From Rubrivivax sp. (lineage in GTDB: Bacteria > Pseudomonadota > Gammaproteobacteria > Burkholderiales > Burkholderiaceae_C): a stretch of 64,000 nucleotides of DNA. Positions 17,888 through 27,139 of the stretch are shown in pieces; positions within the stretch are counted from its first letter, which is position 1; each line of letters opens with the position of its first letter. The notes beneath the pieces are model-generated. The model searched no databases. It saw only the letters and a list, made by a program, of their open reading frames with translations, and was not told where the DNA came from. The stretch spans positions 42,044 to 106,043 of the forward strand of contig JAIXWM010000076.1 of the NCBI GenBank assembly GCA_027491255.1, written 5' to 3'. The position numbers were made by a program, and so were the translations under genes.

Positions 17888-18916
17888 CTATTCCGGCGTG
17901 ACGCCGGCCTTCTGCATCAGCTGCGCCATCACCGGCGTCTCGGCCTTGACCTGCGCGATCAGCGCCTCGGGCGTCGAGGTCACGATCTGCACCCCCATCT
18001 GCGTCGCCCGCTCGCGCATCGCGGCCGACTTCAGCACGGTGGTGAACTCGCGGTGCAGGCGCTCCACCAGCGGCTTGGGCATGCCCGCGGGCCCGAAGAG
18101 CCCGAACCAGGGCAGCATCTCGAAGCCGGGCAGGCCGGCCTCGGCCACCGTCGGCAACTCCGGCGCCTCCTCCGAGCGCTTGAGCGTCGCCGCAGCCATG
18201 ACGCGCGCCTTGCCCTGCTTCACGTGGCTCATGCTGTTGTTGCCGTTGAAGAAGACGTCGATCTGGCCGGTCACCAGGGCATTGGTGGCCTCAGGCCCCC
18301 CCTTGAAGGGCACATGCAGCATGTCGACACCGGCCGAGGCCTTGAACATCTCGCCCAGCACATGCGAGGCCGTGACCGGCCCGATCGAGGCGAACGTGAG
18401 CTTGCCGGGCTGCCGCTTGGCCAGCGCAATCAACTCGGGCACGTTGCGCGCCGCCAGGTTGTTGCTGGTGTAGAGGTACATCGGCGTCACGAACAGCATC
18501 GTGATCGGCGTGAAGCTGGCGATCGGGTCGTAGGGCAGCTTCTTGCGCACGACCGGATTGAGCACCAGGCCGCCCTGCGTCCCCAGGTACAGCGTGTAGC
18601 CGTCGGGCGCGGCGTTGGCGGCCAGCCCGGCGCTGATGATCTGGCTCGCGCCGGGCTTGTTGTCGATCACGATCGACTGCCCGAGCGAGGCCGTGAGCTG
18701 CTGCGCCACCACGCGCAGGAACAGGTCGCCGATGCTGCCCGGCGTGAACCCGACGATGATGCGGATCGGCTTGCTCGGAAAGGCTTCCTGCGCGAACGCG
18801 GGCCCGCCCAGCGCGCCCAGGGTGGTGGCGGAGGCAGCGCGCAGCAGGTCGCGGCGCGCGATGCCGCTGCGGTGGCGCGCAGGCGGGGTGCCGTCCAGGA
18901 CGGTGGTCGGGGGCAT
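17888..18916 (-). CDS. Bug-family (TctC) periplasmic receptor with Tat-like signal
   Basis: 342 residues; AGGAG precedes the ATG. The leader has a twin-arginine motif (ARRDLLRAAS) and cleavage near GGPAFAQE. The mature part starts FPSKPIRIIVGFTPGS and includes the NKPGASQIISAGLAANAAPDGYTL ligand loop and a FKGGPEATNALVTGQIDVFF strand, both typical of Bug proteins. The gene is transcribed toward the end of the hyuAB operon. An operator identical in layout to that of the LysR/Bug intergenic region lies 83 bp upstream, so this receptor is probably expressed with the first one. It may offer a second affinity or ligand range, or serve a sensor. Confidence 0.93.
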   Translation of the reverse strand: MPPTTVLDGTPPARHRSGIARRDLLRAASATTLGALGGPAFAQEAFPSKPIRIIVGFTPGSIGDLFLRVVAQQLTASLGQSIVIDNKPGASQIISAGLAANAAPDGYTLYLGTQGGLVLNPVVRKKLPYDPIASFTPITMLFVTPMYLYTSNNLAARNVPELIALAKRQPGKLTFASIGPVTASHVLGEMFKASAGVDMLHVPFKGGPEATNALVTGQIDVFFNGNNSMSHVKQGKARVMAAATLKRSEEAPELPTVAEAGLPGFEMLPWFGLFGPAGMPKPLVERLHREFTTVLKSAAMRERATQMGVQIVTSTPEALIAQVKAETPVMAQLMQKAGVTPE

Positions 18917-18998
18917 GGGAGTCTCCTTGCTGGGGTCGGCGGTCCGCCCTGTTGCCTATTTAACGTGCCTCGCAGCCTGCAGACAAGGCGGCGGGATG

Positions 18999-19025
18999 CT
19001 ATGAGTCCATAGGGTCAGGACTATG
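18999..19025 (-). promoter_or_regulatory. Probable LysR operator, copy 2 (CATAG-N8-CTATG-N4-CATAG on the minus strand)
   Basis: On the plus strand, CTATG (18999-19003), CATAG (19008-19012) and CTATG (19021-19025). Read in the direction of the Bug gene at 18916, this is CATAG-N8-CTATG-N4-CATAG, the same order, orientation and 8-bp gap as at 8394-8419, at nearly the same distance from the start codon (83 versus 73 bp). The spacer sequences differ, so the match is not due to recent duplication of the whole promoter. Confidence 0.7.
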
Positions 19026-19046
19026 ACCCACGTCCCTCAGTCTCCC

Positions 19047-20711
19047 TCAGAGGAAGGCGCTTTCCTTGGACTGCCCGAGCCGCAGTACCGCGTAGACGCA
19101 GACCCCGGTGCACAGCAGCAGCAGGGTGGACAGCGCCGCGGCCACGCCGAACTCGCCGTCGAGCACGGCGACGAAGACCTTGACCGGCATCGTCGTCGTC
19201 GGCGCCGTGTACAGCAGCAGCGTCGACGACAGTTCGTTGATCGAGGTGATGAAGCTCATCATCGCGCCGGCCAGGATGCCCGGCAGCATCAACGGCACCG
19301 TCACCGAAAGAAAGGCCTTGCGCGGCGAGGCGCCGAGGTTGACGGCGGCCTCCTCGATCGAGGGCTTGATCTGGCGCAGCACCGCGGTGGAGGCCCGCAC
19401 GCCGTAGGGCAGGCGGCGGATGAACATGATCAGCACGATCACCGTGGCCGTGCCGACCAGGTCGATGGGCGGGCGATTGAACACCAGCAGGAAGCCGATG
19501 GCCATGACCACCCCGGGCACGACGTAGGGCACCATCAGGACGGCATCGAGCCAGGCCGACAGGCGGCTCTCACGGCGCACGATCAGGTAGGACATCATCG
19601 CCCCCACCGCGGTGATGCACAGCGTGGCCAGGCCGGCGTACCACAGCGTGTTGGCGATCACGTCGGGCACTTCGTCGAGCACGCGCCGGTAGCTCGTCAG
19701 GCCGAAGGCGTCGAGGAAGACCGGACCCTTGGTCTCGAGCAGCGAGGTGTAGACCACGACCGCAATCGGCAGCATCGCCAGCGCCACCACGCCCCAGCAG
19801 AACGCGTGCATCAGCAGGGCGTGCAGGCCACGGGGCTCGTGCACCAACGGGCGCTGGATCAGCGAGCCCGCGTACTGCCGGTTGCGGATGCTCCAGCGCT
19901 GCAGCAGCACCGCCACCATCGAGATCACGATCATCAGCATCGAGATGCTCACCGCCATGCTGGGCGTGCCGCCCATCTCCGAGGTGTACTGGTTGTAGGC
20001 CAAGGTGGACAGCGTGCGGATGCCTCGGCCGATGATCGACGGCGTGCCGAAATCCGCCAGCGAAAGCACGAAGCACAGGATGGCCGCGGCGCTGACCGCC
20101 GGCATCAGCAGCGGCAGCGTCACGCGGCGCAGGCGCTGCCACGGCGTGCAGCCCAGGTTGTGCGCCGCCTCCTCGAGCGAGCGGTTGACGTTCTTCAGCG
20201 CGCTGGCCGTCATCAGGTAGACGAAGGGGAAGAACTTCAGGCTGAACACCAGGATGATGCCGTGCATGCCGTAGATCGTGGGCACCTGCAGGCCCAGGCC
20301 TCGGAGGGCCTGCGTCAGCCAGCCGTTGTTTCCGGCCACCACGATCCAGGAATACGCGCCGATGAAGGGCGGCGACACCAGCGCCAGCACCGCGCAGGTG
20401 GAGATCACGTGGCGCCCGCGGATCGTGTAGCGCGTGGTGAAGTAGGCCAGCGGGATGCCGAGCAGGCAAGCCCCGACCATGCCGCCGAGCCCGACCCAGA
20501 CCGAGTTCAGCAGCGCACCCAGATAGTAGTGATGGGTCAACAGCTTGCGGTAGAACTCCAGCGTCACGCGGCCGGTGTCCGGGTCCACCAGGCCGATGCG
20601 CAGCACCTCCGTCAGGGGCCAGACCAGCAGCGCCGCCAGCAGCGCCACCGACAGCGCCATCGCGCCGGACCAGAAATCCAGCCGCCCGCGCGCCCGGGCC
20701 TGCCGGCTCAC
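19047..20711 (-). CDS. Ferric-type ABC transporter permease (FbpB-like, two fused permease domains)
   Basis: 554 residues from a GTG that overlaps the ATPase stop (GTGA at 20711-20708). Two BPD_transp_1 domains are visible, each with about six transmembrane helices and an EAA loop for docking the ATPase: SLEEAAHNLGCTPWQRLRRVTLPLLMP in the first half and SIEEAAVNLGASPRKAFLSVTVPLMLPG in the second. This duplicated layout is typical of FbpB/SfuB iron transporters, and some import 2-aminoethylphosphonate or polyamines instead. It is the last gene of a binding protein, ATPase, permease operon reading leftward. Confidence 0.92.
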   Translation of the reverse strand: MSRQARARGRLDFWSGAMALSVALLAALLVWPLTEVLRIGLVDPDTGRVTLEFYRKLLTHHYYLGALLNSVWVGLGGMVGACLLGIPLAYFTTRYTIRGRHVISTCAVLALVSPPFIGAYSWIVVAGNNGWLTQALRGLGLQVPTIYGMHGIILVFSLKFFPFVYLMTASALKNVNRSLEEAAHNLGCTPWQRLRRVTLPLLMPAVSAAAILCFVLSLADFGTPSIIGRGIRTLSTLAYNQYTSEMGGTPSMAVSISMLMIVISMVAVLLQRWSIRNRQYAGSLIQRPLVHEPRGLHALLMHAFCWGVVALAMLPIAVVVYTSLLETKGPVFLDAFGLTSYRRVLDEVPDVIANTLWYAGLATLCITAVGAMMSYLIVRRESRLSAWLDAVLMVPYVVPGVVMAIGFLLVFNRPPIDLVGTATVIVLIMFIRRLPYGVRASTAVLRQIKPSIEEAAVNLGASPRKAFLSVTVPLMLPGILAGAMMSFITSINELSSTLLLYTAPTTTMPVKVFVAVLDGEFGVAAALSTLLLLCTGVCVYAVLRLGQSKESAFL

Positions 20712-21784
20712 GTCAGGCGCTCGCCGCCGGCGCCGGCGGCAAACCACATCAGGTCCTCGGGGCGCGCGTGCACGCAGGCCCGGTCACCGGCGCGCCACTC
20801 GGTGGCGTCGCTGTGGGCGCTGACGATGGCGTCGACCGCCAGGCCCTCGTCGGTGCGCAACTGCAACTGGATCTCGCGGCCGGTGAAGGTGGCGGTCTCG
20901 ATGGCCGCGCCGCAGCCGGGCAGATCCTCGATCGGCGCGCGCGCGACGCGCAGCTTCTCGGGCCGCACCGCCAGCACGACGCGCTGCCCGGCGGCGGCCG
21001 AGCCGGGCGCGGCCCAGTCGCCACCGAGCCAGCGCACGGTGCCGCCCGCGCCCACCGCCAGCTCGCTGAAATGGTGCGCGCCGACGAAGGAGGCGACGAA
21101 GCGGTTGACCGGCTGGCGGTAGATCTCCCAGGGCGTGCCCACCTGTTGCACGCTGCCCTGGTTCATCACGCAGATCAGGTCGGACACCGAGAGCGCCTCT
21201 TCCTGGTCGTGCGTGACATAGATCGTGGTGATGCCCAGGCGGCGCTGCGTACGCCGGATGTCCTGGCGCAGCTCGATGCGCAACTGCGCGTCCAGATTGG
21301 ACAGCGGCTCGTCCATCAACAGCACCTTCGGGCGGATCACCAGCGCGCGCGCCAGGCCCACGCGCTGCTGCTGGCCGCCGCTGAGCTGGGCCGGCATGCG
21401 ATCGCGCTGGTCCACCAGTTGCACCGTCTCGAGCACGGCGATCGCGCGCTCGTGCATTTCCTGGCGCGGCAGCTTGCGCTGCACCAGACCGAAACAGACG
21501 TTGTCCCACACGCTCAGGTGCGGAAAGATCGCGTAGTCCTGGAACACCATGCCGACCTCGCGGCGCGAGGCGTGCATCTGCCCCAGCGCCACGTCGTCGA
21601 GCCGGATCTCGCCTGCGTCCTGGAAGTGGAAGCCGGCGATGGCGCGCAGCAGCGTGGTCTTGCCACAGCCGCTGGGCCCGAGCAGCGTGAAGAAGGTGCC
21701 CGAGGGGATGTCCAGGTCCACGTCGCGCAGGGCGCGATAGCTGCCGTAGGACTTCTGCAACCCTTCGATGCGTACGCGCGCCAT
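20708..21784 (-). CDS. ABC transporter ATP-binding protein (FbpC/PotA-like)
   Basis: 358 residues. Walker A GPSGCGKTT at residues 36-44, Q-loop VFQDYAIFPH, signature LSGGQQQR, Walker B VLLMDEPLSNLD and the H-switch YVTHDQEEAL are all intact. The C-terminal 110 residues form a TOBE-type regulatory domain, as in ferric iron, polyamine and phosphonate importers. It sits 24 bp after the binding-protein gene and overlaps the permease by four bases. No sign of an iron-specific regulatory site (Fur box) is evident, so the cargo could be iron or a small organic compound. Confidence 0.93.
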   Translation of the reverse strand: MARVRIEGLQKSYGSYRALRDVDLDIPSGTFFTLLGPSGCGKTTLLRAIAGFHFQDAGEIRLDDVALGQMHASRREVGMVFQDYAIFPHLSVWDNVCFGLVQRKLPRQEMHERAIAVLETVQLVDQRDRMPAQLSGGQQQRVGLARALVIRPKVLLMDEPLSNLDAQLRIELRQDIRRTQRRLGITTIYVTHDQEEALSVSDLICVMNQGSVQQVGTPWEIYRQPVNRFVASFVGAHHFSELAVGAGGTVRWLGGDWAAPGSAAAGQRVVLAVRPEKLRVARAPIEDLPGCGAAIETATFTGREIQLQLRTDEGLAVDAIVSAHSDATEWRAGDRACVHARPEDLMWFAAGAGGERLT

Positions 21785-21808
21785 GCCGCTACCCGGGCCT
21801 TCGCCGGC

Positions 21809-22792
21809 TCACTTCTTCTCGATCAGCAGGTCGTTCCACTTGCGCAGGATGCGCGCGCGGTTGTCGCCGGCCCAGGCCTGGTCGTAGGCGATCAGCTTGA
21901 TCTGGCTCAGCGGCGTCAGCGCGGCGCTGGCGGCCACGTCCGGGCGCACGGGGCGGCGGCCGGCGCCGGCCACCAACTCCTGGGCGGGCTTGCCGAGCAT
22001 GAAGTTGATGAAGGCCTTGCCGCCCTCGGCATTGGCTGGCGTGGCCGACAGGGCCATGACGTCAGCGCTGGCCGAAGTGCCGTCGGTCGGGTAGAGCAAC
22101 TCCACCGGCCCGCCGCCGACCTTGAACTTCAGCAGCGTGTCCTCGTTCGACACACCCACCGCGGCCTCTCCGTCGTTGACGAACTTCGGCACCGCACCGG
22201 AGCTGTCGGACAGTACCGAGTTGTCCATGATGCGCTTGTAGAGGTCCCAGCCCTTGTCCTCGCCGTAGAGTTGCAGCACGGTGGCGAGCTGGATGAAGGA
22301 GGAGCCCGACTTGTCCACCCGCGCCATCGAGATCTTGCCCTTGAGCGCCGGGTTGGCCAGATCCTGCCAGGTGCGCGGGTACTGCGCCGGCGTCAGCAGC
22401 TTGGTGTTGACGCCCACCGAGGTGGCCACGGCAGTGAACGGCACCGCAGAGCCCTGGATGCGGAAGGCGTCGGCGAGGGCCTTCGAATTGTCGGGCGTGT
22501 AGGGAGTGAACAGCGCGGCGTTTGCCAGGATGACCTCGGTGGAGACCGAAAACAGCACGTCGGCCGTGCGCCGGCCGCGCTCGCCGCGCAGGCGGTTGAT
22601 CAGGTCGCCGGAGCCCCCCTTGACGAGCTCGACCTTGGTGCCGGAGGCCTTCTCGAAGGCAGGGATGACGCGGTCCAGCAGGTCCTGCGGGGCGGCCGAA
22701 TAGATCGTGACCTTGGACTGCGCCCAGCTCGAGGACGCTGCCAGGCAGCAGGCGGCCAGGACGGCCAGGGTGCGACGCGGGAGTTTCGTCAT
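21809..22792 (-). CDS. Extracellular solute-binding protein, ferric/AEP type
   Basis: 327 residues. The start is set by GGAG seven bases upstream of the ATG and by a clear Sec signal (MTKLPRRTLAVLAACCLAA, cleavage after SSSWAQ). The mature part begins VTIYSAAPQDLLDRVIPAFEKASGTKVELVKGGSGDLINRL, the typical start of the SBP_bac_6/11 family (FbpA/AfuA-like), and continues with GKISMARVDKSGSS and a sugar-less hinge. Most of these bind Fe3+ with phosphate or carbonate, and others bind 2-aminoethylphosphonate or thiamine. The tyrosine pair typical of FbpA is not obvious, so an organic ligand is possible. Confidence 0.9.
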   Translation of the reverse strand: MTKLPRRTLAVLAACCLAASSSWAQSKVTIYSAAPQDLLDRVIPAFEKASGTKVELVKGGSGDLINRLRGERGRRTADVLFSVSTEVILANAALFTPYTPDNSKALADAFRIQGSAVPFTAVATSVGVNTKLLTPAQYPRTWQDLANPALKGKISMARVDKSGSSFIQLATVLQLYGEDKGWDLYKRIMDNSVLSDSSGAVPKFVNDGEAAVGVSNEDTLLKFKVGGGPVELLYPTDGTSASADVMALSATPANAEGGKAFINFMLGKPAQELVAGAGRRPVRPDVAASAALTPLSQIKLIAYDQAWAGDNRARILRKWNDLLIEKK

Positions 22793-22952
22793 CGGTGTCT
22801 CCTTCGGGGGTGTCGGGGTGCGTGCGCTCGACCGGATCGGGGCTCGCAAGGCGGGGGATTTTGCATGAGCAAGGCGCCCCGTCCGGACTGCATCCGGGCG
22901 TGCGCGTGCTCGCAAACCCGCGGATCCGGGCCGCGCGACGCACGCGCGGTCT

Positions 22953-23873
22953 TCAAGCCGGCGCCGACGGCATGTCGCCGTAGCCGCCGGCCCGGCACAA
23001 GGCCCGCACATGCCCGCGCACCAGGTCCAGGTCACCCGGGTGCGTCAGCCCGACCCACCCCGCCGGCGCGGGCAGCACGCGACAGCGCGCGCGACCCTGG
23101 CGCACCTGCGCATCCCAGAAGGCCGGAAGGTAAGCCTCGGCCTGCGGCGGTCGCGACGGGTCGGCCACGAAGCGCGCCAGCGCCTCCTCCATCGCCCGCC
23201 AGGGCCGGCCGCTCCAGCCCCAGAGGTTCATCGAGACCGGCGTGTCCGCATCCAGCGCGCTGCGTGCGGCGTCGTCGCCTCGGCGGCCGCGTACCGTGCC
23301 GTCCGAGTCGCGGGCGATCTCGGTGACTTCGTGGACGCCGAGCAGCCAACCGTCGCGCACGCGGCACGCGCCGCGATTGACCGTGCCGGCACTCGAGAGC
23401 GTGCCGGCCAGGGGGTAGCCGGGCAGGCAGGCCTGCAGCGCCTGGTCGCCCTCGACGGGCGCGGCGCGCAGCTCCCGAGCGACGGCAGCCAATGCGTCGC
23501 CCCCGTACAGGTCGTCGGCATTCACCACGGCGCACCGCTCGCTGGCCTGCGCGCGGGCGGACCAGGTGGCATGCAAGGTGCCCCAGGGCTTCTCGCGCCG
23601 CGCGGGGGCGGCCACCCCGGACGGGAGGTCCGAGGGGTCCTGGACGACCGAACGCAGCTCGAGCCGGCGGCCCCATCGAGGCCCGAAGACCTCGGCGAAG
23701 GGCTGGACCAGGTCCGGCCGCAGCACGAACACGACGCGGCCGAACCCGGCCCGCCAGGCGTCGTGCAGCGTGAAGTCCAGCAGCGTCTGCCCCTGCGGCC
23801 CGACGCGGACGATCTGCTTGTCGGCGCCGAAGCGGCGACCGAGCCCGGCGGCCAGGACGATCAGGGTCAACAT
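22953..23873 (-). CDS. Nucleotidyltransferase (NTP_transferase-like, sugar or cofactor)
   Basis: 306 residues starting at an ATG immediately before the nucleotide-binding motif LIVLAAGLGRRFGADKQ (G-x-G-x-R-x-G...K). Other features are the acidic VVNADDLYGGDAL metal site and a later ETPVSMNLWGW-like segment (DTPVSMNLWGW). This layout is seen in NTP:sugar-1-phosphate or cofactor nucleotidyltransferases; 'nucleotidyltransferase family protein' is as far as I can go. The genes on either side (FAD-oxidase and ABC transporter) are also minus strand but separated by 196 and 160 bp, so it may form its own unit. Confidence 0.75.
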   Translation of the reverse strand: MLTLIVLAAGLGRRFGADKQIVRVGPQGQTLLDFTLHDAWRAGFGRVVFVLRPDLVQPFAEVFGPRWGRRLELRSVVQDPSDLPSGVAAPARREKPWGTLHATWSARAQASERCAVVNADDLYGGDALAAVARELRAAPVEGDQALQACLPGYPLAGTLSSAGTVNRGACRVRDGWLLGVHEVTEIARDSDGTVRGRRGDDAARSALDADTPVSMNLWGWSGRPWRAMEEALARFVADPSRPPQAEAYLPAFWDAQVRQGRARCRVLPAPAGWVGLTHPGDLDLVRGHVRALCRAGGYGDMPSAPA

Positions 23874-24069
23874 GGGCCGGGATGCCAAGTCCGAGGTGGC
23901 GTGGGGCCGACGCCTGCCCTGAAGAGGCGGCGCGCGCCGGGCCCCGGGCCGCGCTCGAAGTCGTTGCCGCCAGCCCGAACAAGCGCCCACGCGCCACGCA
24001 CGTCTTCCACTGCCGGGCGGAGGTGTTCGCCGCGATGCTCGAAGCCGCCCATCGGGCCTCGACGTCCGT

Positions 24070-25476
24070 TCACTGAGGCGGGCGTGAAGCTTCGAGCTTG
24101 TCACCGCCCTGCCGATCTCCCGCCCAGGTCCTCAACTTGCCCGGATTCAACAGTCCTTGCGGGTCCAGCCTGCGCTTCATCGCCACCGCCTCGGGCGACA
24201 GCGTGCCGCCGAACTTGCCATCTTCCACGGTGTTGACGTGCGGGTTGTTCACGCGCACGCCGCGTTGGCGCAGGGTGGCAATGATCTGGTTCAGCCGTTC
24301 CTCGGTGCTGTAGCGCACCAGCGGCAGCGCAGTGCAGGTCAGCGCGCCGTCCATGCCACGGATGAACTCGAGGTGCCACATCAGCTCGTCGCCGAACAGC
24401 GCGTGCACCTCGCGCACCTGCTGCAGGTGGATGCCGGGGGTGAAGCTGTTTTGCAGATAGGTCAGCGTCGGGTCGACCTTCAGGGCGTGCAAGGTGGTGT
24501 GGTTCCAGCAGCACTCCTGCAGCGTGGGCAGGCGCGGGCCCACGTCGGCGGCGGCGGCGCGGTAGCTGGCGTTGCCGCCGCGGGCGGACACCAGTTCGGC
24601 CAGCGCCGGCTCCGAGACCTCGGCCACCAGCGCGATGACCGCGTGCGCGCCCGCAGGCAGATGCTCCTGCAGCCGCGTCAGGTAGCGCGGCACGGGGTCC
24701 AGCAGCACGCAGACGTTCTTCTTCAGCATGCCGGGCGCAGCCGAGAGGGCCTGCGCGAACTCCAGCGCGGCGTCACGATCGGCAAAGGTGACGATGTGCT
24801 CGGCCCAGTCCTGCGCCGGCGCGAGCGCGAGCTCGACCTCGACGACCAGGCCGTTCGTGCCCCACATGTGATGCAGTTGCAGGGCCTCGGCCCCGCGCAA
24901 CTCGACCAGCCGGGGCTCGGGCTCGACGCTCATCGCGCGCACACCCAGCAGGTTGCCCGGGGCGCCGAGCGGGCCGTGGTTGATCGAGCCGATTCCGCCG
25001 AAGCCGCCGGCAAACAGCCCGCCCACGCTGGCGATGCGGTAGGTCGAGGGCAGCAGGCGCAGTTCATGGCCATGCTCGCGCGCGGCGCGGTCGAAGTCGG
25101 CCAGCCGCATCCCCGCCTGCGCGCGCCCGGCGCCGCGGCGTATCCACGTCGCGCGGTTCAGGCCGCCGAAGTCGATGACCACCCCACCGTGCAGCGGCAC
25201 CGCCTGCCCGTAGTTGCCGGTGCCGGCGCCGCGCGGCGTGATCGACACGCCCTCACGCGCGCACCCACCCACCAGGGCACGCAGTTCTTCGACGTCACGC
25301 GGGCGCACCACGGCATCGGCCACGCGGCCGGCGAGCTGCTGTTTGAGAACGGGGCTGTACCAGTAGAAGTCCTGGGACAAACGGGCCACCTGGGCCACAT
25401 CGTCGACCCACTGCAAGCCCGGCAGCGCCGCACGCACCCGGCCCAGCGCCTGCAGGCGCGACTCGACATCAATCAT
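24070..25476 (-). CDS. FAD-linked oxidase (GlcD/FAD_binding_4 family)
   Basis: 468 residues. The ATG at 25476 overlaps the preceding permease stop by 8 bp and has AGGTG upstream; an earlier ATG seven codons upstream is less likely. The FAD-binding PCMH domain is seen in VVRPRDVEELRALVGGCAREGVSITPRGAGTG and the substrate cap continues to the C-terminal RRLDPQGLLNPGKLRTW, the standard end of GlcD/D-lactate dehydrogenase-like flavoenzymes. Such enzymes oxidise 2-hydroxy acids. As the last gene of the transporter operon it probably oxidises a hydroxy acid product of the imported compound. Confidence 0.9.
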   Translation of the reverse strand: MIDVESRLQALGRVRAALPGLQWVDDVAQVARLSQDFYWYSPVLKQQLAGRVADAVVRPRDVEELRALVGGCAREGVSITPRGAGTGNYGQAVPLHGGVVIDFGGLNRATWIRRGAGRAQAGMRLADFDRAAREHGHELRLLPSTYRIASVGGLFAGGFGGIGSINHGPLGAPGNLLGVRAMSVEPEPRLVELRGAEALQLHHMWGTNGLVVEVELALAPAQDWAEHIVTFADRDAALEFAQALSAAPGMLKKNVCVLLDPVPRYLTRLQEHLPAGAHAVIALVAEVSEPALAELVSARGGNASYRAAAADVGPRLPTLQECCWNHTTLHALKVDPTLTYLQNSFTPGIHLQQVREVHALFGDELMWHLEFIRGMDGALTCTALPLVRYSTEERLNQIIATLRQRGVRVNNPHVNTVEDGKFGGTLSPEAVAMKRRLDPQGLLNPGKLRTWAGDRQGGDKLEASRPPQ

Positions 25477-26314
25477 CCCGCGACACCTCGCTCGCATGCC
25501 AGCCGCCCAGCGCGCGCTTGGACCACCAGGCCATCAGCAGGAACAGCGCGACACCGGTCAGCGAAATGAGGAACAGCGCCGCGAACATGCGCGGGATGTC
25601 GAGCTGAAAGCCCGCCTGCAGGATCTGGTAGGCCAGGCCCGCCCCGGTGCCGCCCGTGCCGGCCACGAACTCGGCCACCACCGCACCGATGAGCGACAGG
25701 CCGCTGGAGATGCGCAGGCCCCCGAAGAAGTAAGGCAGGGCGCTCGGGATGCGCAGCCGCCACAGCGTCTGCAGGCGGCCGGCGCGGTTCATGCGGAAAA
25801 AGCTCTGCAGGTCGGGGTCGACGCTGCGCAAGCCGAGCGTGGTGTTCGAGATGATGGGGAACAGCGCCACGAGCGCCGCGCAGACCACCATCGCCGCCGT
25901 GGGGTTGCGCACCCAGATGATGATCAGCGGCGCCACGGCAACGATGGGCGTGACCTGCAGCAGGATGGCGTAGGGAAAGAACGCCGTCTCTATCGTGCGG
26001 CTTTGCACGAAGAGGAAGGAGATGGCCACCCCCACCACCGTGGCCAGCACGAAGGCCAGCACGGTGACCTTGACCGTGACCCACAGCGCCAGCATGAGCT
26101 GGCCGAAGTTGTCGACCAGGGTCTGCACCATGAGCGCCGGCGACGGCACGAGGTAGTGCGGCAGCTCCAGGCCGGTCACCAGACCCTGCCAGGCGCCGAC
26201 CAGCACGACGGCCACGAGCAGGGGGTAGCTGAAACGCTGCAGGCGCTGCGCGCGCGCCGAAGGAGCCGTGCGGGCCCTGGGGCGAGAGCGGGCCGGGTTG
26301 GTGGAGCTTGCCAT
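25469..26314 (-). CDS. ABC transporter permease (SsuC/TauC/ThiX type)
   Basis: 281 residues with about six transmembrane helices (first at residues 31-50, FSYPLLVAVVLVGAWQ) and one BPD_transp_1 domain with the ATPase-contact loop FFRMNRAGRLQTLWRLRIPSALPYFFGGLRIS. The dimeric permease serves nitrate/sulfonate/taurine/hydroxymethylpyrimidine importers. It lies 36 bp after the ATPase gene and its end overlaps the FAD-linked oxidase gene, so all are one operon. The basic, Pro/Arg-rich first 25 residues are unusual for the family and may be an over-long start, but no good internal start is apparent. Confidence 0.93.
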   Translation of the reverse strand: MASSTNPARSRPRARTAPSARAQRLQRFSYPLLVAVVLVGAWQGLVTGLELPHYLVPSPALMVQTLVDNFGQLMLALWVTVKVTVLAFVLATVVGVAISFLFVQSRTIETAFFPYAILLQVTPIVAVAPLIIIWVRNPTAAMVVCAALVALFPIISNTTLGLRSVDPDLQSFFRMNRAGRLQTLWRLRIPSALPYFFGGLRISSGLSLIGAVVAEFVAGTGGTGAGLAYQILQAGFQLDIPRMFAALFLISLTGVALFLLMAWWSKRALGGWHASEVSRDD

Positions 26315-26350
26315 CGAAGCAGTCGGTGAGGGGGGCGCGGATACCGCTGT

Positions 26351-27139
26351 TCAGCGCACCGCAGTGGCCATGCTCGCACTGCGCAGGCTGTCCTGCAGGT
26401 GCTTGGCGTGGCGGCTGAAGTCCGTGGAGACCATGAAGTCGGGCGAGCGCGGATAGGGCTCGCCGATGCGCAGTTCGTCGACGATGCGCCCGGGCCGGGC
26501 CGCCATCATGACCACACGCGTGGACAGGAACACCGCCTCGTGGATGGAGTGCGTGACGAAGACCACGGTCAGGCCCTTCTTCTGCCAGAGGTCGAGCAGT
26601 TCACCGTCGAGCTTGTGGCGGGTGATCTCGTCCAGCGCACCGAAGGGCTCGTCCATCAGCAGCAACTGCGGCTCGGTGACGAGCGCGCGCGCGATCGACA
26701 CCCGCATCTGCATGCCGCCGGACAGGGCGTTGGGCAGCGCGCGCGCGAACCTCTCCAAGCCTACGAGGGCCAACGCATCCATGACGCGGGCGTCGCTGTC
26801 GCGCCGCGGCCGGCCGTCCAGGTCCAGCGGCAGGCGCACGTTGGTCTGCACGTCGGCCCAGGGCATCAGCGTGGGCGCCTGAAAGACGAAGGCCAGCTTC
26901 TTCGGCAGCTGCGCGCCGATGCCGGTGGGCTCGCCCCACAGGAGGATCTCACCGGCGTCGCCTTCCAGCAGCCCGGCGATCATCTTCAGCAACGTGCTCT
27001 TGCCGCAGCCCGAAGGCCCGAGCAGCGTGACGAACTCGCCCTCTTCGATGCGCAGGTCCACCGGCTGCAGCGCATGCGTGCCGTTGGGGTAGGTCTTGTC
27101 GGCCCCCCGGACGTCGACGGCGGGCGCCACCTGCGTCAC
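26351..27139 (-). CDS. ABC transporter ATP-binding protein (SsuB/TauB/ThiZ type)
   Basis: 262 residues from a GTG overlapping the binding-protein stop (GTGA, 27139-27136). Walker A GPSGCGKST, Q-loop FVFQAPTLMPW, signature LSGGMQMR, Walker B LLLMDEPFGALD and the H-loop FVTHSIHEAVFLS are intact. The GMQMRVSIARAL signature helix and the DEITRHKL segment are typical of the SsuB/TauB subgroup. It energises uptake of the compound bound by the NMT1-like receptor upstream. Confidence 0.94.
   Translation of the reverse strand: MTQVAPAVDVRGADKTYPNGTHALQPVDLRIEEGEFVTLLGPSGCGKSTLLKMIAGLLEGDAGEILLWGEPTGIGAQLPKKLAFVFQAPTLMPWADVQTNVRLPLDLDGRPRRDSDARVMDALALVGLERFARALPNALSGGMQMRVSIARALVTEPQLLLMDEPFGALDEITRHKLDGELLDLWQKKGLTVVFVTHSIHEAVFLSTRVVMMAARPGRIVDELRIGEPYPRSPDFMVSTDFSRHAKHLQDSLRSASMATAVR

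Noticed and set aside
18999..19025. Repeat as a Fur or iron-type box for the ferric-type ABC operon
   Set aside because: The ABC operon reads leftward from 22792 and ends near 19047, so this site is at its 3' end; the sequence has no Fur-like ATAAT pattern and matches the LysR site.
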